The position numbers were made by a program, and so were the translations under genes. Below the pieces are notes generated by a model. The model was not told where the DNA came from. It saw nothing but the letters and a program-made list of their open reading frames with translations, and did not search any database. This document shows, in pieces, positions 26,378 through 35,093 of a DNA stretch of 64,000 nt. The stretch spans positions 306,270 through 370,269 of the forward strand of contig NZ_JAPFPY010000010.1 of NCBI RefSeq assembly GCF_026240945.1, in the 5' to 3' direction. The first letter of the stretch is position 1; each line of letters starts with the position of its first letter. The DNA comes from Mycolicibacterium sp. J2 (GTDB lineage Bacteria > Actinomycetota > Actinomycetes > Mycobacteriales > Mycobacteriaceae).

Positions 26378-27232
26378 TCAGAGCCCCCGAACCGTCGCGG
26401 TCAGGTGCGGGTACCCCTTCTTCAGGTGACGCAGCGCCAGCTCCCACCCGTCGGCGTCCCGCTCCACCCACAGGCCCGCCTTGGCCGGCAGCAGCACGGG
26501 CTTGCCGAACTTCACGTGGTAGGCCACCGCGTCGGGCAGCTGACCCTCGATGTTGCCCAGTACCGCGGCGGCGCTGTACATGCCGTGCGCGATCACCGTG
26601 GGGAAGCCGAACAGCTTGGCGCCCAACGAGTTCGTGTGGATGGGGTTGTGGTCGCCGCCGATGGCCGCGTACGAGCGGATCTGCCCGGGGCTGATCGAGA
26701 GCACCGCGTTCGGCGGTGGCAGCTTGGGCGCCTTGGCCGGTTCGGGTCGCGGTTCGCCGGACAGGCTGGTGCGCTGCTGGTGCAGGAACGTGGTGATCTG
26801 GTGCCAGGCCACGTCGTTGCCGATCTTCACCTCGGTGACGATGTCGACGAGCAGACCCTTGCGGTGCTCACGCAGGTTCTCCGCGTGCACCGCCACATCG
26901 AGGGTGTCACTGACCGCGATCGGGCGGTACTGGGTGATCTGATTCTCGATGTGCACCGAACCCATTGCTGGGAACGGGAAGTCGAACCCGGTGACCAACG
27001 ACATCACGGTCGGGAAGGTCAGTGCGAACGGATAGGTCAGTGGCACGGTGTCACCGAAGCGCAGGCCCGTCACATGGGCGTAGGCCGCGACGTTGGCCGC
27101 GTCGATGCGCAGATCGGCGACATGCACCGTCCGGTCCGGCAGGCCGTCGCCGCGCGGCACGAACGGCAGCGCACCGGCCACCGCTCGTGCCATGTTCAGC
27201 AGGCCGTTGGACTGCTCAGCCATGCCGGTCAC
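26378..27232 (-). CDS. htdX: HtdX, (R)-3-hydroxyacyl dehydratase (MaoC-like)
   Basis: A double-hotdog dehydratase/hydratase acting on 3-hydroxyacyl thioesters in fatty acid metabolism. The hydratase-2 motif is clear: [20 protein letters not shown] with the catalytic Asp-His pair, followed by VIAHGM. It has 284 residues from the GTG at 27232, which overlaps the fabG4 stop as GTGA; an ATG at 27223 gives 281. It is in an operon downstream of fabG4 as in M. tuberculosis (Rv0241c-Rv0242c). HtdX and FabG4 catalyse consecutive steps between 3-ketoacyl and enoyl thioesters. Confidence 0.9.
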   Translation of the reverse strand: MTGMAEQSNGLLNMARAVAGALPFVPRGDGLPDRTVHVADLRIDAANVAAYAHVTGLRFGDTVPLTYPFALTFPTVMSLVTGFDFPFPAMGSVHIENQITQYRPIAVSDTLDVAVHAENLREHRKGLLVDIVTEVKIGNDVAWHQITTFLHQQRTSLSGEPRPEPAKAPKLPPPNAVLSISPGQIRSYAAIGGDHNPIHTNSLGAKLFGFPTVIAHGMYSAAAVLGNIEGQLPDAVAYHVKFGKPVLLPAKAGLWVERDADGWELALRHLKKGYPHLTATVRGL

Positions 27233-28581
27233 GCCCCCAGCAGGGCCTGGCCGCAGACCCGGATCGTGTTGCCGGTCACCGCATTCGATGCCGGGCTGGC
27301 GAAGTAGGCGATGAGTTCGGCCACGTCGACCGGCTGGCCGCCCTGGAACAGTGAGTTCAACCGGCGGCCCACCTCGCGGGTGGCCAGCGGGATGGCCTCG
27401 GTCATCTTGGTCTCGATGAACCCGGGGGCCACCGCGTTGATGGTGATGCCCTTCTCGGCCAGCACCGGCGCCAGGGTTTCGGCGATGCCGATCATCCCCG
27501 CCTTGGTGGTGGCGTAGTTGGTCTGCCCGCGGTTACCGGCGATACCGGCCATCGACGACAGCCCGATCACCCGGCCGCCCTCACCGAGCGCACCGGCGGC
27601 CACCAGGCCTTCGGTCAGGTTCAACGGGGCCAGCAGATTCACCGCAATGACGGCGTCCCAACGGGATTCGTCCATATTGGCCAGCAGCTTGTCGCGGGTG
27701 ATGCCGGCGTTGTTCACCAGGACGTCCAGCGTGCCGCCGTGGTGTTCCTTCAGGTGGGCGATGATGGCGTCGACGGCGTCGTCGGAGGTGACGTCGAGCG
27801 TCAGCGCGGTGCCACCGACCTTGTCGGCGGTCTGGCGCAGGGCCTCCTCGGCCTGCGGCACGTCGACGGCCACCACGGCGGCCCCGTCCCTGGCGAACAC
27901 CTCGGCGATGGTCGCACCGATGCCGCGGGCGGCTCCGGTGACCACGGCGACCTTGCCCGCCAGCGGCTTGTCCCAGTCGGCGGGCGGCACCGAATCGGCC
28001 GCGCCGACCCGGAATACCTGGCCGTCCACGTACGCCGACTTGCCGGACAGGATGAATCGCAGCGTGGACTCCAGGCCCGTCGCGCCCGCCTTGGCGTCGG
28101 CGGCCAGGTACACCAGCGAGACGGTGGCGCCGTGGCGCAGCTCCTTGCCCAGTGAGCGGGTGAAGCCTTCCAGCGCACGCTGCACGATGTGCTCGTGCGG
28201 GGTCGCTGCCTCGGAGGGGGTGGTGCCGATCACGACGACCCGGCCGGAGGGTCCGAGGTTGCGCAGCACCGGGGTGAAGAACTCGTAGAGCGCCTTGAGA
28301 CCCGCCGGCTCGGTGATGCCGGTGGCGTCGAACACCAGCCCACCGAACGAGTCGGCCCAGCGCCCGCCGATGTTGTTGGACACGACGTCGTAGTCGCCGG
28401 CCAGGGCGGCGCGCAGCGGTTCCACCACGCGGCCTTCCCCGCCGATCAGCAGTGAGCCGGCCAGCGGCGGCTGACCCGGCTGGTAACGACGCAGGGTTTC
28501 GGGCTGGGGTACGCCCAGTTGCTTGGCCAGGAACGATCCGGGCCCGGAGTTGACCACTTGGGTGAACAAATCGGAAGCCAT
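27229..28581 (-). CDS. fabG4: FabG4, high-molecular-weight 3-ketoacyl-CoA/ACP reductase
   Basis: A 450-residue two-domain reductase. The N-terminal half is a flavodoxin-like non-catalytic domain. The C-terminal half is a short-chain dehydrogenase with [13 protein letters not shown] near residue 220, VNNAG and the YATTK catalytic pair. It reduces 3-ketoacyl thioesters with NADH. The ATG at 28581 (MASDLFTQ) matches the family start; an upstream in-frame start would run into the fadA2 promoter. It is the first gene of the fabG4-htdX operon, divergent from fadA2 across 46 bases that hold a palindrome. Confidence 0.92.
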   Translation of the reverse strand: MASDLFTQVVNSGPGSFLAKQLGVPQPETLRRYQPGQPPLAGSLLIGGEGRVVEPLRAALAGDYDVVSNNIGGRWADSFGGLVFDATGITEPAGLKALYEFFTPVLRNLGPSGRVVVIGTTPSEAATPHEHIVQRALEGFTRSLGKELRHGATVSLVYLAADAKAGATGLESTLRFILSGKSAYVDGQVFRVGAADSVPPADWDKPLAGKVAVVTGAARGIGATIAEVFARDGAAVVAVDVPQAEEALRQTADKVGGTALTLDVTSDDAVDAIIAHLKEHHGGTLDVLVNNAGITRDKLLANMDESRWDAVIAVNLLAPLNLTEGLVAAGALGEGGRVIGLSSMAGIAGNRGQTNYATTKAGMIGIAETLAPVLAEKGITINAVAPGFIETKMTEAIPLATREVGRRLNSLFQGGQPVDVAELIAYFASPASNAVTGNTIRVCGQALLGA

Positions 28582-28590
28582 GAGATCTAA

Positions 28591-28606
28591 CTTACTCCAG
28601 AGTAAG
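28591..28606. promoter_or_regulatory. operator CTTACTC-CA-GAGTAAG between fabG4 and fadA2
   Basis: A perfect palindrome with 7-base arms lies in the 46-base divergent region, covering the likely promoters of both fabG4 and fadA2. It contains TTAC-N6-GTAA, the same pattern found twice upstream of fadE5. A TetR-type regulator of these fatty-acid genes is the natural reading. Confidence 0.6.
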
Positions 28607-28627
28607 AACGCCGGGTAACATTGGGAT

Positions 28628-29926
28628 ATGGCTAACACGAATTCTCGCCGCGTCGCGATCCTCGGTGGTAACCGGATCCCCTTCGCCCGCTCGGACGGCG
28701 CCTACGCGAACGCCTCGAACCAGGATATGTTCACCGCCGCCCTGGACGGACTCGTCGACCGCTTCAACCTCTCCGGTGAGCGCATCGGCATGGTCGTCGG
28801 CGGCGCGGTGCTCAAGCACAGTCGCGATTTCAACCTGGTCCGCGAATGTGTGCTGGGTAGCGCCCTGTCGCCGTACACCCCCGCCTATGACCTGCAGCAG
28901 GCCTGCGGCACCGGCCTGCAGTCGGCCATCGCCGTCGCCAACGGGATCGCGCTGGGTCAGTTCGACTCGGGTATCGCCGGCGGCGTGGACACCACCTCCG
29001 ACGCCCCCATCGCGTTCGGTGACAACCTGCGCCAGGTGCTGCTGAGCCTGCGTCGCAGCAAGTCCAACCTGGACCGACTCAAACTGGTCGGCAAACTGCC
29101 CGCCGCCATCGGCGTGGAGATCCCCACCAACGGGGAACCGCGCACCGGGCTGTCGATGGGCGAGCACGCCGCCATCACCGCCAAGGAATTCGGTGTCAAA
29201 CGCGTCGACCAGGACGAGCTGGCCGCCGCCAGCCACCGCAACATGGCCGCCGCCTACGACCGTGGCTTCTTCGACGACCTGGTCACCGGCTTCCTGGGGC
29301 TGTACCGGGACAACAACCTGCGCCCGGAGTCCAGCCCCGAGAAGCTGGCCAAGCTCAAGCCGGTCTTCGGGGTGCGCAACGGCGACGCCACCATGACCGC
29401 CGGCAACTCCACCCCGCTCACCGACGGCGCCTCGGTGGCCCTGCTGGCCAGCGAGGAATGGGCGGCCGAGCGCAACCTGCCGGTGCTGGCCTATTTCGTC
29501 GACGCCGAGACCGCCGCCGTCGACTACGTCAACGGACCCGACGGGCTGCTGATGGCGCCCACGTACGCGGTGCCGCGGCTGCTCGCCCGCAACGGCCTGA
29601 CCCTGCAGGATTTCGACTTCTACGAGATCCACGAGGCATTCGCCTCGGTGGTGCTGGCCACCCTGGCCGCCTGGGAGTCCGACGAATACTGCAAGGAGCG
29701 CCTCGGCCTGGATCAGGCGCTGGGCAGCATCGACCGCAGCAAGCTCAACGTCAACGGCTCGTCGCTGGCCGCCGGGCATCCGTTCGCCGCGACGGGTGGC
29801 CGCATCGTCGCCCAACTGGCCAAGCAGCTCGCCGAGAAGAAGAAGCAGACCGGTCAGCCGGTACGTGGCCTCATCTCGATCTGCGCCGCCGGTGGCCAGG
29901 GCGTCACCGCCATCCTGGAGGCCTGA
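28628..29926 (+). CDS. fadA2: FadA2, acetyl-CoA acyltransferase (thiolase)
   Basis: A 432-residue thiolase that cleaves 3-ketoacyl-CoA in beta-oxidation. The acyl-enzyme nucleophile is Cys93 in [11 protein letters not shown]. The C-terminal active-site parts are [26 protein letters not shown] and SICAAGGQG with the second cysteine. The ATG at 28628 is the only suitable start. Gene order fabG4-fadA2 and the later fadE5 match Rv0242c-Rv0244c. With HtdX, FabG4 and FadE5 it could make up most of a beta-oxidation cycle under common control. Confidence 0.93.
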   Translation: MANTNSRRVAILGGNRIPFARSDGAYANASNQDMFTAALDGLVDRFNLSGERIGMVVGGAVLKHSRDFNLVRECVLGSALSPYTPAYDLQQACGTGLQSAIAVANGIALGQFDSGIAGGVDTTSDAPIAFGDNLRQVLLSLRRSKSNLDRLKLVGKLPAAIGVEIPTNGEPRTGLSMGEHAAITAKEFGVKRVDQDELAAASHRNMAAAYDRGFFDDLVTGFLGLYRDNNLRPESSPEKLAKLKPVFGVRNGDATMTAGNSTPLTDGASVALLASEEWAAERNLPVLAYFVDAETAAVDYVNGPDGLLMAPTYAVPRLLARNGLTLQDFDFYEIHEAFASVVLATLAAWESDEYCKERLGLDQALGSIDRSKLNVNGSSLAAGHPFAATGGRIVAQLAKQLAEKKKQTGQPVRGLISICAAGGQGVTAILEA

Positions 29927-30013
29927 GCCAGCACGCCGGCGAGCTGATCGCGACGTCGCGGTAGGCGGCGGCCAGCTCGTCGGCGATCCGCCTCGAAAAA
30001 GTTTTTTCGAAAG

Positions 30014-30104
30014 GTGTGTAACGCCCGCCGGAGCCGCGTCGATACACCGGATAGCTCCGTGTTGCCGTCTGACCCCCCGACCCGACGGCAACACGGGGCT
30101 CTTT
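30014..30104 (+). ncRNA. candidate small RNA at the F6 (ncRv10243/SfdS) position
   Basis: In M. tuberculosis the SigF-dependent sRNA F6 lies downstream of fadA2 on the same strand. Here the 185 bases after fadA2 hold no gene but two stem-loops. The first has arms GGTGTGT (30013-30019) and ATACACC (30042-30048). The second is a 17-base near-perfect hairpin followed by a T-rich tract. A run of A and GTTTTTT precedes it. A clean SigF promoter at the usual spacing was not seen, so the 5' end is a guess. The identity rests on position and structure, not on remembered sequence. Confidence 0.5.
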
Positions 30105-30110
30105 ACTTTT
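30053..30110 (+). terminator. strong intrinsic-type terminator after fadA2/sRNA
   Basis: Arms at 30053-30069 and 30084-30100 pair over 17 bases with one mismatch. The 14-base loop contains six consecutive C, and CTTTACTTTT follows. It ends the fadA2/sRNA transcript just before the convergent transporter gene. Confidence 0.75.
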
Positions 30111-30111
30111 C

Positions 30112-31233
30112 TTACTGTTCGGTTCTTCTCGGCTGCTTCGACGCTCTGATCGGCCCCGCCGCGGCCGGCGCGAACAGGCTGCCCGCCAGACTTCCGCGCG
30201 CGGTCCGCACCGCCACCAGAGTCCAGGTGCACAGCAGGCCGATATAGGCCACCACAGCCGCGACCCGGAACGCCGGCAGCCCGGTGTGGGCGGCCAGTTG
30301 GGTGGTACCCGTGACGAACGTGCCGACCGGAAAGGTCAGGCTCCACCAGGTCAACCCGAACGGCATGCCGCGCCGCAAGGTGCGGACGGTCAGCGCGGTG
30401 GCCAGCGCTATCCACAACAGGGCGAAACCCCACACCGGGACGCCGAACAGGACCGCGAACACCCGCATCCCGGTTGCCACGTCGGCCGGAGCCGCCAGCG
30501 CGGCGTTCGCGCCGAGCAGCCCGGCCGCGGTGATGCCCTGTCCCAGCGGACCGAGCACGATCCACAGCGTCGGGACGCGAGCCGTCCCGGATGTCCCGTA
30601 GTGCGCCAGCCGGCTCCAGATCATGCTGATGATGATCAGCGCGGCGATCAGCGACAGACCGAACATCGCGTAGCAGCCGTAGAGCAGGGTGGTTCGCCCG
30701 GTGCCCGGCGCCAGGTGCGGAATCAGCAGCGCGCCGCCGGCGGCCGACACCATCGGCGGCACCACCGGCATCAGCCAGCCGCCGAACGCCGCGTCGGGAC
30801 CGACGTCGATCTGGGTGAACATGATGAACGGGATGGTCATGGCGGTGAACAACCCGCCGATCGTGCCCGCGGTCCACAGCAGCCAGTCGATGTCCACGGC
30901 CAGCCGCTCGCCGATCAGGTCCCGGCCCACCAGCGTGGCGCCGGTCCCGACGGTCAGCAGTGCCATCGGTGCGGCGCCGTAGAAATGTGTCATCTGCGGA
31001 TGGCGCACATGGCTGCGGGCCACGGTCGGGTGGCGCACCCACTGCACCGTCACCGCCACCGCCAGTACGACCAGCAGCGCCGTGGCCGCCACCCACACCG
31101 CTTCGGTGAACCCGCGCAAGCCGGGAACGTGAATCGGTAAAGTCGCGCCCGCGGTAGCAACGATGCCCGTCCCCATCACCGATGCGAACCAGTTCGGCCC
31201 GAAGTTCCCGAGCCGCGACTGCTCAGAGGTCAT
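30112..31233 (-). CDS. TDT-family (TehA/Mae1-like) anion or C4-dicarboxylate transporter
   Basis: A 373-residue membrane protein with ten hydrophobic helices and the tellurite-resistance/dicarboxylate transporter layout. It starts GNFGPNWFASVMGTGIVATA, a common N-terminal pattern of this family. Such proteins are anion channels or exporters for malate, sulfite or nitrate-type anions; the ion here is unknown. It starts at ATG 31233, 27 bases from the divergent LLM gene. It is not part of the Rv0243-Rv0244c order and belongs to the accessory segment between fadA2 and fadE5. Confidence 0.85.
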   Translation of the reverse strand: MTSEQSRLGNFGPNWFASVMGTGIVATAGATLPIHVPGLRGFTEAVWVAATALLVVLAVAVTVQWVRHPTVARSHVRHPQMTHFYGAAPMALLTVGTGATLVGRDLIGERLAVDIDWLLWTAGTIGGLFTAMTIPFIMFTQIDVGPDAAFGGWLMPVVPPMVSAAGGALLIPHLAPGTGRTTLLYGCYAMFGLSLIAALIIISMIWSRLAHYGTSGTARVPTLWIVLGPLGQGITAAGLLGANAALAAPADVATGMRVFAVLFGVPVWGFALLWIALATALTVRTLRRGMPFGLTWWSLTFPVGTFVTGTTQLAAHTGLPAFRVAAVVAYIGLLCTWTLVAVRTARGSLAGSLFAPAAAGPIRASKQPRRTEQ

Positions 31234-31260
31234 GGTGCGACATTCAACAGGAAGCGTGTC

Positions 31261-32169
31261 ATGCAGATCAGCATCATCGGATCGTTGAGCGGCGCAGGAT
31301 CACCGGTGGACGCCACCGTGAACTTCCTGGCCCAGGCCCGCGACGAGGGCTTCCGGCGGGTCTGGATGACCCAGATGCCCTACGAGCCGGACCTTCTCAC
31401 CGTGCTCGCGGTGGCGCTGCGGGAGGTGGACGGCATCGAGGTGGGTACCGGAGTGGTGCCGATCCAGAACGTGCACCCGATGCTCATGGCGCAACGTGCG
31501 CTGACCCTCAACCTCATCGCCGGTGGCCGGTTCATCCTCGGACTGGGTATGACGCACGCCGCCGTCACCGAAGGCATGTGGGGCATCCCCTGGGACAAGC
31601 CGGTTCGGCGCCTCAACGAGTACCTGGACGGGTTGCTGCCGCTGCTGGCCGGTGAGCCGGCGGACGCGACGGGCGAGACCGTCACCACCCGCGGTGCCGT
31701 GCAGATCCCGGGTGCCCCACGCTCCGACGTCTACATCGCCGCGCTGGGACCCCAGCTGCTCAAGATCGCCGGGCGGCGCACGGCCGGCACCGTGACGTGG
31801 ATGACGGGTCCCAAGACTCTGGGCGATCACGTCGGCCCCGGGTTGCGGGAGGCGGCCGGTGGTCGGCCGGTACGGGTGGTGGCTGCCCTGCCGGTGGCGG
31901 TGACCGACGATATCGACGGCGCCCGCGCCCAGGCCGCCGAGCAGTTCGCCATGTACGGGCACCTGCCGTCGTACCGCGCGCTGCTGGACCGCGAGGGATA
32001 CGCCGGCCCGGCCGACGCCGCGCTGATCGGCGAGGAGGCGACGGTCACCGCACGTGTCGAGGAGCTGCGCAGCGCCGGCGTCGACGAGTACGTCGGCGTG
32101 CCTTTCGACGCATCGCCCGAGGTCAGAGCGCGTACCCGGGCGCTGTTGCGAGCGCTGGATTCGGACTGA
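31261..32169 (+). CDS. LLM-class F420-dependent oxidoreductase
   Basis: A 302-residue luciferase-like TIM-barrel enzyme. Typical features are the N-terminal ISIIGSLSG strand, GTGVVPIQNVHPMLMAQRAL, the GRFILGLGMTH glycine-rich strand and a long C-terminal segment ending DEYVGVPFD. In actinobacteria such enzymes use F420 or flavin; the substrate is unknown. The ATG at 31261 follows a purine-rich AGGAAG. It is divergent from the TDT transporter with a 27-base gap, and a CRP site follows its stop. Confidence 0.85.
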   Translation: MQISIIGSLSGAGSPVDATVNFLAQARDEGFRRVWMTQMPYEPDLLTVLAVALREVDGIEVGTGVVPIQNVHPMLMAQRALTLNLIAGGRFILGLGMTHAAVTEGMWGIPWDKPVRRLNEYLDGLLPLLAGEPADATGETVTTRGAVQIPGAPRSDVYIAALGPQLLKIAGRRTAGTVTWMTGPKTLGDHVGPGLREAAGGRPVRVVAALPVAVTDDIDGARAQAAEQFAMYGHLPSYRALLDREGYAGPADAALIGEEATVTARVEELRSAGVDEYVGVPFDASPEVRARTRALLRALDSD

Positions 32170-32180
32170 AAAAGCTCTGG

Positions 32181-32196
32181 TGTGATCTTGATCACA
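32181..32196. promoter_or_regulatory. perfect CRP site TGTGATCTTGATCACA
   Basis: This 16-mer matches the mycobacterial CRP consensus TGTGA-N6-TCACA at every fixed base and is nearly fully palindromic. It sits 12 bases after the LLM stop. A -10-like TACTGT lies at 32201-32206. The site would therefore lie between -35 and -10, suggesting repression, or it may serve another start site. Confidence 0.75.
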
Positions 32197-32211
32197 GGTG
32201 TACTGTCGACC

Positions 32212-32335
32212 GCACGACGGGTTCGGGAAGTGACAAATCCAAAGAGCCGGAACAGAGGAGAAGATCCGGCCGCGTGCCATACCGCAAGGTAGAGAAGACG
32301 CCCCTCATGTGTCCTTCCCGAACCCGCCCATTTTT
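32212..32335 (+). ncRNA. structured leader or small RNA closed by a 17-bp stem with T5 tail
   Basis: The 5' arm CGGGTTCGGGAAG (32218-32230) plus GACA (32232-32235) pairs with TGTC-CTTCCCGAACCCG (32310-32326) with a single bulged base. TTTTT follows at 32331-32335. An inner CCGGA/TCCGG pairing is also possible. The element begins just after a TACTGT -10 candidate and ends 7 bases before the likely ATG of the ClgR-like gene. It could be a transcription attenuator for that gene or a free-standing small RNA. No known RNA family was recognised. Confidence 0.45.
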
Positions 32336-32341
32336 GTGCTG

Positions 32342-32713
32342 ATGGTGAACACAGCTGCACGATGCCCCGATGACGGCGAGGATGCTGGCATGGGCGAGGT
32401 CATCCGAATCCACCCCCACCGGCGGGCTCCGGAGCCGCTGGACCCGCTGTGGCGGGAGGTCCTGGGTCGCCGGCTGCGGGCCACCCGCACGCGCCAGGGG
32501 CAGCGGTTGGTCGACGTGGCCGAGCGGGCCGGCGTGTCACCGCAGTACCTCTCCGAGATCGAGCGGGGCCGCAAGGAGCCGTCCAGCGAGATGATCGCCG
32601 CGGTGTGCGGGGCGCTGGGCACCGATCTGTTGCGTCTGCTCGGCGGCATATCGGCGGACCTGAGCCGGCCCACCGGGCGGCCGGTATCCGGCCCGATGTT
32701 GTTGGCGGCCTAG
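32342..32713 (+). CDS. XRE/ClgR-like helix-turn-helix regulator
   Basis: A 123-residue regulator (107 if the ATG at 32390 is used). The single HTH_3 domain covers [20 protein letters not shown], then [20 protein letters not shown], closely resembling ClgR, the activator of clpP1P2 and clpC in actinobacteria. The tail ends in a short Ala/Leu-rich stretch. Two clpP-like genes lie on the opposite strand immediately downstream, with stops overlapping by two bases, so it probably regulates them. Upstream lie a CRP site and a strongly folded leader. True ClgR is normally encoded elsewhere, so this is a paralogue. Confidence 0.78.
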   Translation: MVNTAARCPDDGEDAGMGEVIRIHPHRRAPEPLDPLWREVLGRRLRATRTRQGQRLVDVAERAGVSPQYLSEIERGRKEPSSEMIAAVCGALGTDLLRLLGGISADLSRPTGRPVSGPMLLAA

Positions 32714-33303
32714 CCGTTCCGCTGGTCGAGTACCCGGTCGGCCAGGCCGTAGGCCACCGCCGCCTCGGCGTCGAAGACGCGATCCCGGTCGGTGTCGTGG
32801 CGCAGCTGATCGGTGCTACGCCCGGTGTGCCGGGCCAGGATGTGCTCCAGCTGATTGCGCACCCGCGCCACCTCGTCGGCCTGCAGGATCAGGTCGGGAA
32901 TGGTGCCGCGGCCCTGTGCGGCGGGTTGGTGCAGCACCACCCTGGTGTGTGGGAGCACCGACCGTCGACCGGGTGCGCCGGCGGCCAGCAGCACCGCGCC
33001 CGCGGCGACGGCCTGGCCGACGCACGTCGTCGCCACCGGCGCCGTGATGAAGCGCATGGTGTCGTAGACCGCCAGCATGGCCGACAGGTCACCGCCCTCG
33101 GAATTGATGTACAGCGCGATCTCCTGCTCGGGGTTGTCCGCCTCCAGGTGCAGCAGCTGCGCGATGAGGGCGTTGGCGACACCCGGATCGATCGCGGTGC
33201 CCAGGTAGACGATGCGCTCACTGAGCAGATGCGAGTACACGTCCATGATGCGCTCGCCGCCGGTGGTCCGGGTGATGACGTTGGGGATGGTGTAGCTGCT
33301 CAT
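32710..33303 (-). CDS. ClpP2-like protease subunit lacking the catalytic serine
   Basis: A 197-residue ClpP-fold protein most like ClpP2. The segment corresponding to the usual GQAAS reads GQAVA, placing Ala100 where the catalytic serine should be. The codon is GCC, one base from TCC. His125 (VLHQP) and Asp170 (HDTDRDRVF) are kept. INSEGG replaces the usual INSPGG. It should fold and assemble but not cleave peptides. It is the second gene after a ClpP1-like gene (28-base gap), suggesting a mixed double-ring complex as in mycobacterial ClpP1P2. The ATG at 33303 was chosen for family length. Confidence 0.88.
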   Translation of the reverse strand: MSSYTIPNVITRTTGGERIMDVYSHLLSERIVYLGTAIDPGVANALIAQLLHLEADNPEQEIALYINSEGGDLSAMLAVYDTMRFITAPVATTCVGQAVAAGAVLLAAGAPGRRSVLPHTRVVLHQPAAQGRGTIPDLILQADEVARVRNQLEHILARHTGRSTDQLRHDTDRDRVFDAEAAVAYGLADRVLDQRNG

Positions 33304-33331
33304 GGCTGTCGATTCCCTCGGCAAGTCTCGC

Positions 33332-33931
33332 TCATGCCCGGATCCCCAACTGCTGCTTACGGTTCGGCGCGATCTGCCGGAAGTCCTCGACGACGTGGTC
33401 GATGAATCCGTACTCGCGCGCCTGCTCGGCGGTGAACCAGCGGTCGTGCAGCGAGTCGGTGAAGATGCGCTCGAGGTCCTGCCCGGTGTCGGCGGCGATC
33501 AGGCCGAGCACGGTGTCGCGGGTATGGCGCAGATCGTCGGCTTGCACCTCCACCTCGACCGCCGACCCGGCGATACCCGCCGAGCCCTGATGCATCAGGA
33601 TACGGGCGTGCGGCAGCGCGAAGCGCTTCCCGGGGGTGCCCGAGGACAGCAGGAACTGCCCTGCGCTGCAAGCCAATCCGAGCGCCAGGGTGCCGACCTC
33701 GGCGGGCACCAGGCGGATCACGTCCCTGATGGCCAGCATGGCAGGCACCGAGCCGCCGGGGGAGTGGATCCACAACCAGATGTCGTCGCTGGAATCGGCG
33801 GCCAACGTGAGGAACTGGGTGACCAGGACGGTGCCGTTGTCGTCGTCGAGGGCGCCGTCGAGCACCACGACACGCTTGCGGAACAACTCTTCTCGTAATT
33901 GCCTGGTGAACAAGGGGGGTTTCTCGGACAT
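33332..33931 (-). CDS. ClpP1-like serine protease subunit (accessory copy)
   Basis: A 199-residue ClpP-family peptidase with an intact triad: Ser89 in GLACSAG, His114 in ILMHQ and Asp159 in [16 protein letters not shown] and [11 protein letters not shown] are typical. It resembles ClpP1 of mycobacteria but differs in many positions, so it is an extra copy and not the essential gene. It is the first gene of a two-gene unit with the serine-less ClpP2-like protein, convergent with the ClgR-like regulator. It needs an unfoldase (ClpX or ClpC) encoded elsewhere. The ATG at 33931 gives the family-length start. Confidence 0.88.
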   Translation of the reverse strand: MSEKPPLFTRQLREELFRKRVVVLDGALDDDNGTVLVTQFLTLAADSSDDIWLWIHSPGGSVPAMLAIRDVIRLVPAEVGTLALGLACSAGQFLLSSGTPGKRFALPHARILMHQGSAGIAGSAVEVEVQADDLRHTRDTVLGLIAADTGQDLERIFTDSLHDRWFTAEQAREYGFIDHVVEDFRQIAPNRKQQLGIRA

Positions 33932-33998
33932 GCCTCGACCCTGCCGCCTCAGGCGCGCGGTGCCCAGCCCACGCTGCTCTGAGCAGAACGCCATCCCC

Positions 33999-34055
33999 GC
34001 GAGCGTGCACTCAGAGTGCGGTTTCGAGTCATTTCGTGATCTGATTGCACCCTCG
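33999..34055. repeat. dispersed palindromic element, copy 2
   Basis: Begins GCGAGCGTGCACTCAGA and ends GATCTGATTGCACCCTCGG, 57 bases. It matches the ends and length of the elements at 14926-14983 and 34976-35034. It lies about 90 bases upstream of the DUF559 gene. Confidence 0.6.
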
Positions 34056-34144
34056 GAATCGAGTCAGTGCACAATGGCCGATCAATCCACAGATCACCGA
34101 GGTTGGCTTCCGTTCCACTGTCCGCTCGCGCAGGGTGGTGAAGC

Positions 34145-35044
34145 ATGCCCATCCCGTTTGTCGGCAGTGAAGCAGTAGCAGCCGGGACGCTGCGTAAACA
34201 CCAATTGCGCACCAAGTATGTCGCACTGTTCCCCGACGTCTACGTCGCGCGCAACGGCGTCCCAACAGTGTGGGAGCGGGCGTTCGCTGCGTGGCTGTGG
34301 TCGCATCGCAGCGGTGTCATCGGGGGATTGACGGCAGCGGCGCTGCACCGCGCTCGCTATGTCGAAGATTCCCTGCCCATCGAACTATTCTCACCGAACC
34401 GTCACCCGCCCAACGGAATCGTCACCCACAAAGGCGAACTTGCCACTTCGGAAGTGCTGCTCTGCGGTGGTCTGCCAGTCACGACGCCGGAGCGAACGGC
34501 ATTCGACCTCGGTCGCCGGCCTTCGCTCGATGACGCCGTGGCCCGGCTGGATGCACTCGGCAACGCCACGGGGTTTCGGGCCACGGAGGTTCTTCGGCTG
34601 GCCTGCGAACGGCACGCAGGCGCCCGCGGTATGCGTCAACTCAGGGAAGCGCTCACCCTCTACGACTCCGGTGCGGAGTCACCACGAGAAACGTGGCTGC
34701 GGCTGCTGGTGATGCGTGCCGGCTATCCGCGGCCCAGCACCCAGATCCCGGTCCGCAGTCTTGACGGGCGCCGACGGTACTACCTCGACATGGGTTGGGA
34801 AGACATCCAACTCGCGCTGGAGTACGACGGTGATCACCACCGTCACGACCCCGTGCAGTTCGCCGGGGACATCGTCCGTTCCGAGGATCTCGACCAACTC
34901 CACTGGCGGCGGATCCGGGTGGCCAAAAGGCATGCGAAAGCTGACATTCTGCGTCGGTTGTCGGTCGCATGGGAGGCGAGCGTGCATACAGACCACGAAA
35001 AGCGAGGAATCCCTGATCTGACTGCACGCTCGCGACCCGTATAG
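34145..35044 (+). CDS. DUF559/AbiEi-like protein with Vsr-type nuclease fold
   Basis: A 299-residue protein of a family found in many copies in mycobacteria. The N-terminal part looks like an AbiEi-type winged-helix domain (AAGTLRKHQLRTKYVALFPD, YVARNG). The C-terminal part holds a PD-(D/E)xK-like core: YYLDMGWEDIQLALEYDGDH, with Asp and Glu-x-Asp positioned as in Vsr endonucleases, then W..IRVAK. No toxin partner lies beside it. Copies of a palindromic element flank it at 33999-34055 and 34976-35034, and the second overlaps its last codons. This raises the possibility that gene and repeats move together. A strong terminator follows. Confidence 0.75.
   Translation: MPIPFVGSEAVAAGTLRKHQLRTKYVALFPDVYVARNGVPTVWERAFAAWLWSHRSGVIGGLTAAALHRARYVEDSLPIELFSPNRHPPNGIVTHKGELATSEVLLCGGLPVTTPERTAFDLGRRPSLDDAVARLDALGNATGFRATEVLRLACERHAGARGMRQLREALTLYDSGAESPRETWLRLLVMRAGYPRPSTQIPVRSLDGRRRYYLDMGWEDIQLALEYDGDHHRHDPVQFAGDIVRSEDLDQLHWRRIRVAKRHAKADILRRLSVAWEASVHTDHEKRGIPDLTARSRPV
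34976..35034. repeat. dispersed palindromic element, copy 3, overlapping the DUF559 3' end
   Basis: Begins GCGAGCGTGCATACAGACC and ends GATCTGACTGCACGCTCGCG, 59 bases. Its outer 11 bases are perfectly complementary. It encodes the last part of the DUF559 protein and stops 10 bases before the gene's end. Confidence 0.65.
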
Positions 35045-35051
35045 CGGCGAA

Positions 35052-35093
35052 ACGAGAAGAGCCCCAGGTCGCCAGACCTGGGGCTCTTCTCGT
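35052..35093. terminator. perfect 19-bp bidirectional terminator hairpin
   Basis: Arms 35052-35070 and 35075-35093 are exactly complementary over 19 bases, with the four-base loop GCCA. The arms contain AGAAGAGCCCCAGG. It lies between the convergent DUF559 and fadE5 genes, starting 7 bases after one stop and ending 6 bases before the other, and would end both transcripts. No T-run is needed in mycobacteria. Confidence 0.85.

Noticed and set aside
30053..30100. 6C RNA motif
   Set aside because: One loop has six consecutive C, but the motif needs two such hairpins and the first stem here has no C-run; the F6 position fits better.
34145..35044. AbiE-type toxin-antitoxin system
   Set aside because: The N-terminus resembles AbiEi, but no AbiEii-like nucleotidyltransferase gene is adjacent.
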